Assembly: GCA_030435675.1 (NCBI GenBank)
Contig: CM059625.1
Span: forward strand, 16,306,001 to 16,370,000
From: Steinernema hermaphroditum
Lineage: Eukaryota > Nematoda > Chromadorea > Rhabditida > Steinernematidae
Reading direction: 5' to 3'
DNA length: 64,000 bases
This document shows positions 38,170 through 46,639 of this stretch, piece after piece; the stretch's first letter is position 1; each line of letters begins with the position of its first letter. A program made the translations under genes and the position numbers. The notes beneath the pieces were generated by a model that was not told the origin of the DNA, did not search any database, and saw only the letters and a program-made list of their open reading frames with translations.

Positions 38170-39588
38170 TTATTCTTTATTCTTGTTCTTAAAGAAATTA
38201 AAAAACTCGTTGACGCTGACACCATGGTCATCAGTTCCATACCTGACTTCGTTAACAAATGAGAAACAATTATATCCGTGCAGGCTGTAACGGCCAGTCT
38301 TGCCAACCTTCTCTAGCGCGCGTTTCGTCACTTCATCTTCGTTGACTACAACGGTAGGGAAGATTTGGTCGTCGAAAATCTTGGTGACGATGGCGCATTT
38401 CTTGTCCTCGATGTATCCCTGCAACGATTCCTGCACGATCTTGTAACTGCCGCCGCTCGACTTCAAATGTACGATTTGCTTCGGCATAACTTCAGTTTTC
38501 TTCTCGACATCGCCCACGTAGAGGACTGTATGAGGAAAGTGTCCGTAATCAACGAGGAGTATGGCACCTTTCTTCAGGAGATGCTCGATGTCATGGAGAG
38601 CTTGCAGCTGCTCGTACATCTGTTTAGGGTACGACTTCTCGCATGTTTGGAATACGTGCTCCTGCAATACTTCCATAATACGCACTCGTGGCAGATCAAC
38701 TCACTCCGAACTCGCAGATCTTATCGGGAGAGCTGTAGAGCACATTGATGGGGAAGAAGTTGTTGGCGCCGCTGTTGGCAGTCGTGAACTGAAGAGTTCC
38801 CGTATTTGTGGACTTGTTGATCACAGGGATGGTCCACCGAAGCTGCGATTCGACATCGTTGTATTCATGCGATCCGTCACATGCAGAAACGACAGGAGCA
38901 ATTTTGGAGCTACAAAAGTAATCGTCAGACAGGAAGCAGTAAATATTGACTTACGGAAGAGGAATGTTGATTGCGATGTTTTCCAAATGTTGTGCTTCCC
39001 GAAGCTTGTATTCGATTTTTACGAAACATCCATCGGTCTTCGTATTTGTCAAGCACGTAACTGAAAGGTTATTAATCGTTTACGCCAACACAATCGCATC
39101 AGGTTACCCATGATGGGAAGTTGTTCTTCATCCGCAAGGTCCAGGCTCCATTTCAGAACTTCTTCATCAACGCTGCACGGGAAGGAGTTTGCAGTGCCCT
39201 TGAGCCGCATCGTCGAATTCATTTGCCACAGTTCCGCAATGAAACACCGGTGCGGTTGAAGAGTTGCGCTTCCTCGATAATTATCGGGAATTTCCAGCAC
39301 AAAATTTACCATTGACTGGTCGGACACGTTCAACTTCACGCTTCTTTCAATTTTCCCATTTCTGTGGTTCCCATCTTCGTTTACAATTGCGTTGAACTTC
39401 TCTTGAAAGCGAATGCGGAAGGGGTTGCGCTTCACTTCGTCTGCGGGATAAAATATATCCTCTGATGCACGCATTGCAGCTGTTTCCACGCAGAGTGGTT
39501 TACTGGCAACCGCTAAATTCAGAAATTTGATAGTGAACTGCCACAGTATAAATGGACATACTCTTGCCGGAACGCTTGATGGAGGCAC
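38170..39588 (-). CDS. Delta-COP MHD-LRAT chimeric protein (unit 2)
   Basis: Four exons join in phase: 39108 to about 39480 (start unresolved; frame open to 39588), 38955-39060, 38705-38909 and 38170-38661. The first three give a nearly whole mu-homology domain of coatomer delta (archain): FQEKFNAIVNEDGNH, EVLKWSLDLADEEQLPIM, TDGCFVKIEYKLREAQ, IAINIPLP, QLRWTIPVINKSTNTGTLQF and NNFFPINV. A 43-nt intron (38662-38704) then leads in phase 0 into an LRAT domain with PHTVLYVGD (His), IVHL (second His) and NCFSFVNEVRYG (Cys nucleophile, family consensus NCEHFV). Delta-COP normally ends with the MHD; LRAT domains are normally alone. AATAAA overlaps the last codons. A frame further upstream (near 39590, starting MISASIKRSGKSMSIY) weakly recalls the delta-COP N-terminus but does not join in phase. 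The alternative is two abutting genes. Confidence 0.7.
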
Positions 39589-39599
39589 TGATCATCGCG

Positions 39600-40274
39600 A
39601 TCTAAACCCTTAAGTCAAAATGAATATAGACAAGTCAATCAAGAAATTGATTAAATCACGTGCGATTTTCGCCGTAGACGCGCAAGATGCCATAGAGTGA
39701 AAGATCCGTCAAAGACCGATCTACAACACGAAACTCTGAGATTTTTCGATATCACATACGCGATGAAAACGCGTAAGATTGTACAAAAACCGGGAAACCG
39801 CGGGAAACGAAAGCGAACAGATGGAATCCACGGGAACGAATTCAAGCGATGAAACGGTAGTGAGCGTTGGAGGACCAGAATAATTGAGACCGACATTTGA
39901 ATTGAGTGATTCTTGTTCATGTTTTCAGTCAAGTTCGAGCTTTGTGTTGATTGTTATCACTCGGCACCGTTGACAGCGGACAGGCCCCCGGTTATCACTC
40001 CTTTTGCTTAGAAATTTGCCCACAAATTCTGGTATGAATTGGACATTTCTGTCGAGCCTTTTTTTCTGTTTCAATCTGATTTACTACACTGGATAGAGTT
40101 CTATGTGATTTAAATATTTTGGCGAAAGTGCTGTAGAATGGGCCAATCACGCTTCACCGATTGTGAGCTCGACAAATTTATATTCGTTTTCGCCGAATAC
40201 GGTAACTTAAAATCCATTGCTACCAGCATATTATCGGGCACGGGGTACACGGGGGACACGATTAATTGAATATT
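39600..40274. other. Spacer between MHD-LRAT gene and RBM19-like copy B
   Basis: I see no gene here. It probably contains the promoter or any missing 5' exons of the MHD-LRAT gene on the minus strand. Open frames are unconvincing. Confidence 0.4.
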
Positions 40275-42210
40275 TGCATTGAGCATACTGTAATTGCTAA
40301 TTTCGAATTTGAAGCTTGCAAATTCGTTTGCTTTGTGATTTGTATTGCTGCTTGTAATTTTTAGAGGGAAAACTGATTAATTTGCGTGAGGCAGATATTT
40401 TCAGTTTTCCGTATTTTTTCGTAATGCGGATGTCGATGTCTTCGTGTTTTCCGTATTTCGTGTTTTCCTTATTTCAGCGAAATCAGCGGCGCTTTTTTAA
40501 GATTGTTTATTTGTCGTTTTGTGCGTTGTATGCACTCTTTAAATCCGTCCAGATGTATCTACATCTAATAATGTTTGCGCCCGCTGTTCACTATAATCCC
40601 TGTTATGCATTCATTTTGATCTGTTCTGAACAAAGCTTATTATCAGGGAGCACAATTATGTTCGTAAATTGCAATATCCTGCTTTTTCGGGGTCTCCTTC
40701 GCGATCACTGCGTGTTTTGGCAATAACTCTCTAATAATGAACAATTTCAGATGTCGCGTCTCATCATTAAAGGCCTTCCGGGCAGCATAACAGAAGATAA
40801 ACTACGGAGACACTTCGCCGGTCATGGAGCTATCACAGACTGTCAACTGAAATACACAAGAGACGGCGTATTCCGATGTTTTGCCTGTTCGGCTTCGACA
40901 CTGAAGAAAAAGGAACAGAAGGTCGCCAATCACTTTAACAACACATTCATTGGAACAACACGAATAACGGTGAGCTTTACTACGAACGATCAATGTGAAA
41001 TGGTCAATATTTTAGGTTGAGGAATGTAAGCCTTTTGGAGAGGATTCAAAACCACGTGCATGGAGCAAGTATAGCAAAGAAAACCAAAAGAGAAGAGCCA
41101 ATGACAGCGAAGAGGTCAAGCACGAAGGAAATGGCGGTGAAGGACCAGTATTTGGGCGGATTTCGGGTGAGAACTGAAATTTAATGAACTCGAACACTAC
41201 TTACGTTCAGGTGAAAATTGACGAGGCACCAGCAGGACAAGGACAATCAATGCACCAAGAAGACGACGAACCTCAGTTGACTCCCAAAGAAGAGAGTGAA
41301 AAGACGACGGCTGCTATTTTGGATATCGGACGTCTATTTGTCCGAAATTTGCCATACATCTGCACTAACGACGACCTATTGTTTCTTTTCAAACCGTTCG
41401 GCGAGATCGCAGAATGCGAAAACATCATCGACAAAAAGACCGGAAAAAGCAAAGGATTCGCAGTGATCACATTTGTCTTTCCTGAAAACGCTGCAGCTGC
41501 GTATGCTGCTTTGGATGGTTCCGTTTTTAAGGTTTGCACTTGAGGTTTATTACCAAATACTCTGGAGTTGTTTAGGGCCGAATGCTGCATTTGTTACCGG
41601 GTGATGAGAAGCGTGATGACAAAGCGTTGGATCCTTCAAATCAGAAAGGCCTCAGTGCATTCCAAAAGGAGAAACAAGCGAAACTCAAGGCTAACGCTGG
41701 AAATGCCCACAGTTGGCACGCGCTTTTCCTTGGTGCCAACGCCGTTGCGGATACATTGGCTAACAAGCTTGCTGTTAGCAAGGCTGACCTTCTCACCGGT
41801 GACGACGAAAGTAGTGCTGGTGTTCGGCTCGCGCTTGCGGAAACCAGGCTCGTTCGTGAAACGCGAGAATTCTTGCTTCAACATGGAGTCAAGCTGAATG
41901 CATTTTCCCGTCCAGCTACCAAGAGATCCGATACCGTCATAATTGTTAAGAACTTGCCAGCTAACAGAGATGATGAAGAGCTGAAGCGCATGTTTGGTCG
42001 CTTTTGTGATCTTAAACAATTTATCATGCCTCCAGGTCGGTCCCCATTTTGATTCAGAACAATATTTACAGTATGATCATTTGCAGAGGGCGGTGTAAGC
42101 GCCATTGTCGAGATGGGCAACAGCGTTGACGCTAAGAAGGCTTTTGCATCGTTGGCTTACTCTCGGTTCCGTAATCAACCTCTCTATTTGGAATGGGCTC
42201 CACTTGACGT
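40275..42210 (+). pseudogene. RBM19/MRD1-like pseudogene, copy B (C-terminus lost)
   Basis: This copy has what copy A lacks: a start (MSRLIIKGLPGSITEDKLRR at 40751), RRM1, an acidic/basic linker, the start of RRM2 (GRLFVRNLPYICTNDDLLF) and the following exons up to LYLEWAPLD. It then stops at about 42210, where DNA joins the unrelated 290-bp block. In RRM1 the RNP1 residues (FGFDTEE) lie in a different frame from their neighbours, so two small compensating indels have scrambled it, one of them in an A5 run near 40908. Without the last RRMs and with a damaged RRM1 it is unlikely to work. A functional gene must be elsewhere in the genome. Confidence 0.83.
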
Positions 42211-42502
42211 CGTCGACCGGCACCGCCGTCCGTCTGTCCTTCTGGCGCCACACTCAGGTGAAGACGACGCTTCCGAACGCAACGTTGTTTTCCGTTGCCG
42301 TCGCAGCTGCTCCCGCACATGCCGCGGTGATGCGAACCCGCACAAACTACGGTAGTCCGTCGACGTTCCTCGACGACGACGACGCCTACGGTCGTCGTCC
42401 TAGGCGTCGCACTCAACCGGCTTCGTTCGCCTGGAAGACGGTGTATATGTCTGTGTGTGTGCTTACTGTCACGTGGTGATCAGTAAGTGGCATGGTGGCA
42501 CT
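42211..42502 (+). repeat. Recurring 290-bp block (copy 2)
   Basis: This is almost identical to 35954-36242. The ATG of the candidate exon MRTRTNYGSPSTF is at 42330. Here the block is fused directly to the RBM19-like exon. The homology ends at GGCATGGTGGCACT in both copies. Confidence 0.7.
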
Positions 42503-42774
42503 GCAGTCGACATGTTGTTGTTATTGTTTTCCCAATTGAGCAGCTCATCAACGCGCCTATCCTAAGTGATCAAACGCAAAAAGAGGGGAGCAGAAACGAA
42601 TGCAGCGGTGGAACGACAATGAACTAGCTGGCTTCATATCGTTTACCTTTTAAAAAAGCTGACTTTTGATTGAAAGCCATTGCGTAGATGCTATTATCGT
42701 ACGTCAGCGATTCCTTGTTTGTTCCAATAGTCATTTTAACATCATGTCAACTCGGAAGCCAAAAAAAATCGCAT
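42503..42774. other. Unique spacer before unit 3
   Basis: About 270 nt are not shared with the other units. I see no gene or structure in it. Confidence 0.4.
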
Positions 42775-43347
42775 CATCTCTGATATAAAACCCAGTCCAT
42801 CTTCGGCATGCAACGACGCGCTTTAGTGCGTGTGATCGACAGCTGACCGAAGAAATATCTCTTTAACACGAACATTGCACTTCTCATGAAAACAGTCGTC
42901 TCCGGTTTCTTCCACGCACTTCCCGCAAACATCACAAATTCTTTGAGTATGACAAATTCCGATTCTCACTTGTTTTACAGTGACCAATGGTCGGTCCCTC
43001 CGTTGCCATCTGACCGTCCGAGGGCAAACTTTATGTGTTATATGTATGTTCCAGTTTCCAGAAGGAAATAGGACACTCGAAGCTATAGTCCCACCACGAC
43101 AACAAAATGTACATCGGCAAATTCAGCCCGCACGAAGCGGCCTTCTTTCTCTTCACACAGATGAACCTCACTTCGAGAAAGTCGAAGAAATCTGCGAAGA
43201 ACCTCGTCCTCTGTTGATCACATATTCAAAAGTTGAGCTCGTTTTGTCCTTTGCTGAGCACATATAAAAGTGGAGTCAGTTCTGTCTGCTACTGAGCACA
43301 TATTCAAAAGCGGAGCACGCATTGTAATTTCCTGGTCTCTTGCTCAA

Positions 43348-43383
43348 AGTGACAGTCATCTTGAGAGTGACAGTCATCTTGAG
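43348..43383. repeat. 18-bp tandem duplication
   Basis: AGTGACAGTCATCTTGAG occurs twice in tandem. Unit 1 has this sequence once, at about 30003-30020, and has extra sequence to its left that unit 3 lacks. Confidence 0.8.
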
Positions 43384-43493
43384 AGTTGTTTCATCTAATG
43401 CACGATAACCGCTATGTGATTCATTTCGTCGGCAATTGCAACAATTTCCAACCTGACAGTTTATGACAAAACAGAAGTGGACGCCGTGCGTCA

Positions 43494-44441
43494 TCAGATT
43501 TCGATGAAATTCAACACGAAACATGCCGGAGGCGAAACTCTTCCATAATCTCGGAGCTCTTTCCACCTGATCGCTCGGCTTGGATTTTCTTGAAGGTGTA
43601 CGGTAACCTCTACCGTATTCTCGTCGAGATCAACCGTGCGCACGTTCAGATCATTGTGGAACTCTTTGTAAAAGACCCACTGAAAGAAGGCGAGCTCCTT
43701 CTTGTCGCGTCCCACCGAAGCGCACGAGGCCCACATTCTAGCGAACCTTACGATGAATTCCTCGTTGAGGTGTGATTGAACAGAGTTGTCCATTGTAACT
43801 GTCTTCAGTCTTCTCGATTTAAAGAAATGTGCAAATACCGTATCCGTCCATTCCCCGTTCTGCAGAAGCTGCTCTGGCACCCTAAGGGAGCTCAAGAGAT
43901 CCATCTCCAAGTGTTTGCAGACGAAGGCGAACTTCTTTTCGTTTAAGAGCCCACATATGTTGATAGTCCCTTGGCAAAGCAGTCCACTGTCGTAGAATTC
44001 GAACGAGCCATCCGGCGAGAGACAGGAATCCATGATCACACCAACTGGGAAAAGGCTAGAAATTCGCGTAAGTTTCGAGAGGTCGGACTGCGTCAATTTC
44101 CGCCACTGCCCCCACTTATCAGCTGGCGTGAATATCGGGGGCCACAACAATCCATTATCTCTCATTTGAATCTCTAGGCACCTGAGAAAATGCGCGTATT
44201 TGGGCACATCGTCGAGGCTCTTCGTTACGTACGTACTTCCTCCGTCCGATGAAAGGCCGAACGAGATATGGACGCCGTTCTCAGCGCCAAAGAAGGTGAC
44301 GAAGTGGCCGTTCAGCCACGTCTTTTCCATGCGAGTGCAGAGCGAATTGAAGTAGTCGTTTATCCTCTTGAGCTGATTGCTGGTCCATGAGGCGAGAAAA
44401 CGGCAAACGCGCTCGTAGAAGAGCGCGGGAACGGAGTCCAT
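43494..44441 (-). CDS. MDSVP-family protein, copy 3
   Basis: This is an intact frame of about 315 residues from the MDSVPALFYERVCRF Met at 44441, open to 44507. Its last 65 or so residues (to SPPACFVLNFIEI) equal copy 1, and its upstream leader (MWIPDRSRHLLPQ) equals copy 2. Its middle carries private changes (LGAENGV replaced by FFGAENGV, QLLQNGEWTDT). No stop or frameshift is seen, so it may be active. Its function is unknown. Confidence 0.72.
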   Translation of the reverse strand: MDSVPALFYERVCRFLASWTSNQLKRINDYFNSLCTRMEKTWLNGHFVTFFGAENGVHISFGLSSDGGSTYVTKSLDDVPKYAHFLRCLEIQMRDNGLLWPPIFTPADKWGQWRKLTQSDLSKLTRISSLFPVGVIMDSCLSPDGSFEFYDSGLLCQGTINICGLLNEKKFAFVCKHLEMDLLSSLRVPEQLLQNGEWTDTVFAHFFKSRRLKTVTMDNSVQSHLNEEFIVRFARMWASCASVGRDKKELAFFQWVFYKEFHNDLNVRTVDLDENTVEVTVHLQENPSRAIRWKELRDYGRVSPPACFVLNFIEI

Positions 44442-44694
44442 AGAGCCGACACTGCACAGATCAGAGGTTTGTGGCAGTAAATGACGACTTCGGTCCGGTA
44501 TCCACATGTCCAGTGTGCGAAAATGGCACCAAAAACGTTGTGGGACCTCTCACAGAAAGTGAGAACACAGAAGTGAGAACTTCCACTGTAAACACTTCTC
44601 TTTTCGACACCTTCTTCGCCAATTTTGGCGCGCCTCAACACCTATGAATAGAATAGAAGCCTTTGCCCAGGTTTACTACAACACAACTGCTACA

Positions 44695-44790
44695 AATTAT
44701 TCTTTATTCTCATTCCTAAGGAAATTAAAAAACTCGTCGACGCTGACACCAGGGTCATCAATTCCATACCTGACATCGTTAACAAACGAA
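44695..44790 (-). pseudogene. LRAT-domain C-terminal remnant
   Basis: Only about 29 codons remain: FVNDVRYGIDDPGVSVDEFF followed by NFLRNENKE and a stop. It matches the end of the LRAT domain at 38170 closely and keeps the AATAAA that overlaps the stop. The catalytic Cys and all upstream sequence are gone. Confidence 0.85.
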
Positions 44791-45089
44791 CAAACAAACG
44801 GTTAACAAACGGGCTTGTCTACCATCTTTTTGACCCAAACGACTCCACGAAGGTAAGCTTCCACGAGTTATCACCCGGAAAGCGTGAAGCTTACCCGGTT
44901 GGCGCGGACCTCCATGTCAGGGCGGGGAATTTGGAGGCTCATGCGTTTATTAATGTTATCAGAGCGGATGAGGAGCGACCGCAGGTGTTTACTCTTGGTT
45001 GTTTTTCGTTGGTTGTTCTAAGTGTGCCTATAGAAAAACTCATCTCGATGCGGGTACTCAACCCGAAAACCCTGACCTGCCAACTATTT

Positions 45090-45330
45090 CCATGAGTTCG
45101 ACAGTGCGCACGCTCAGATCGTTGTGGAACTCTTCGTAGAAGACCTGTTGAAAGACGTTGATCTTCTTCATGACGCCTCCCACCGAAGCGCACGAGGCCC
45201 ACATTCTAGCGAACCTTACGATGAATTCCTCATCGAAGTTTGCTTGACCAATTGTAAGCCCGTTTAGTCTTCGTGATTTAAAGAAGTGTGTAAATACCGC
45301 ATCCGTCCATTCGCCGTTTGTCAGAAGATC
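45090..45330 (-). pseudogene. MDSVP-family fragment (fourth copy)
   Basis: The minus strand here matches part of the C-terminal half of the MDSVP family (the stretches around FAHFFKSRRL, EFIVRFARMWASCASVG and EEFHNDLSVRT), but more diverged than copies 1-3. No complete frame remains. Confidence 0.75.
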
Positions 45331-45974
45331 GTATGGAAGAGTTTTTTTAAATCTGACTCTTTGTATGTATACAAGGGTGGCACAATCATCACCACTGTGT
45401 AGAAGGCTCGTCGTCCGTTTTTTCGAGGAGAACGATTCCCCGAAGGTAAAGTTCCTGTCGTTGTCGCCGGTCCTTCTGCGGCCGAAGCACTAGACGATTT
45501 CTGGACCACTGCGTTGTCCTCCACACTAGCCCGAGGAGGGCTGTAGGAGAAAATGGAAGCAAACCCTGGCTTGACTTGATTTTATGCCTGTACGGGCTTA
45601 CCCGCACCGGTTCTGCCTAAGCTTGGCGGGTATAAGTATTGCAGCTGGACCTTTTCTCCCGGGTCTTTTCGCACATTCCCCAGGGGAGCACACCGTCTTA
45701 CGCCGTACACCTCTGCATCTGCGTGTCAATGAAGAGCGCAGAAGCAGCGGCACATGAAAGCCATTTGTTTGAAATGAGCAGAGATTCGGAAACCTTTGGA
45801 AGGTCCAGCTCAGCCCGCACGACGTGGCTTCGTGAAAGTCGAAGAAATCTTCAAAGAATCTCGTCATCCCTTTTGGGAAACCCAAAAAGTGCACAGCCAC
45901 ACATAGTATCGTTCGTTCTAGAGGATACTGTAGGTGATATCCAAGGAAGCGTGAATGTCGTTATTGTGCGAGAG
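45331..45974. other. Spacer right of the array
   Basis: No supported gene. Short stretches resemble array sequence, for example GATTCCCCGAAGGTAAAG near 45434 against GACTCCACGAAGGTAAGC near 44843. This may be decayed mobile or array DNA. Confidence 0.35.
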
Positions 45975-46371
45975 GAACGAATTTTACGAATTTACGAATT
46001 TTATTGCGACATCTAACATATTACACGTTGTCGCACCCCAAATCTATCCATCGCTGCCTGGTTTCTTGTATTGCTCGATGTCGCCATCTTCTGCTGCCTA
46101 CTTTCTTCGTTAAGTCATCGCTCCATCGGGTCCGAGGTCTTCCGAGAGGTCTCTTCACAGGCGGGCGCCATTCTTCGAGCCGATTGTACCACTTCTCCGG
46201 GCTTCCGTTCGCCATCTTCCAGGCGAAATTCCACTTCCTTCTTCTCGCCGCTTCGTCGATGTCCTTCACCTTCGTGACGCCTCGGAGCCATTCGTTGGTC
46301 CTCCTGTCCAGCAGACGGACTCCGGCCACTCGGCGTTCCATCCGTCGTTGAGTGGTCGCAAGCCTCTTCCT
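45975..46371 (-). mobile_element. RTE-type non-LTR retrotransposon, 3' fragment
   Basis: The frame at 46021-46371 contains the typical tail of RTE-like endonuclease/reverse-transcriptase proteins: ERRVAGVRLLDRRTNEWLR, TKVKDIDEAARRRKW, then WRPPVKRPLGRPRTRW-DD. Only the last 115 or so residues remain; the endonuclease and polymerase core are absent. Just past the stop there are repeats of AATTCGTA/TTTACGAAT (45976-46002), as expected for RTE elements, which end in short tandem repeats and not poly(A). The insertion is 5'-truncated and inactive. It marks the right edge of the duplicated region. Confidence 0.75.
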
Positions 46372-46375
46372 CGCC

Positions 46376-46639
46376 GTTGTCAATGCATGTGTCAAGACAA
46401 AAATGGAGTCAGTTTTACCATGTACTGATCTCTTGCTTAAAACTGGTGCCAGTTCCATCGTTTGCGGATCACTCATTCAAAAGTGGGCCATGTCTTTTCG
46501 TTTGCTGCTTTTCTTTAAAAACTGGAGTCAGATTTGTTACTTGTCATTCCCCGCAACCATCAGAAGTAACAACCGAATACATAAGATCACATTAAATAAA
46601 TAAACCCAGAAACATCAACAATCAACACTTTGTGCAGGT
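46376..46639. other. Degenerate short repeats between RTE tail and MTP gene
   Basis: Variants of AAAATGGAGTCAGTTTT and AAAACTGGAGTCAGATTTG recur here as in the array leaders. This links the flank to the array. I see no gene. Confidence 0.45.

Larger units (their letters stand above)
36243..42502. repeat. Tandem array unit 2
   Basis: Unit 2 starts where the 290-bp block of unit 1 joins TCGTCTCCGGTTTCTTCC (also at 29372 and 42897). It holds an MDSVP-family gene, the most complete MHD-LRAT gene, about 0.7 kb without a gene, the 5' part of the RBM19-like gene, and the second 290-bp block. Sequence 36370-36960 between the leader and the MDSVP gene differs from units 1 and 3 apart from the short GGAGTCAGTT-type repeats. 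Confidence 0.8.
42775..45330. repeat. Tandem array unit 3 (plus fragment of a fourth)
   Basis: Unit 3 resumes unit 1 sequence at TCTCTGATATAAAACCC. It keeps the leader block and an MDSVP-family gene. The MHD-LRAT gene is reduced to its last 30 codons. Relative to unit 1 it lacks about 175 nt (29827-30003) and instead has an 18-bp tandem duplication. A diverged MDSVP fragment follows at its right. Confidence 0.75.

Noticed and set aside
38561..39064. Plus-strand frame of 167 codons
   Set aside because: It is antisense to the MHD exons of the unit 2 chimera and has no domain.
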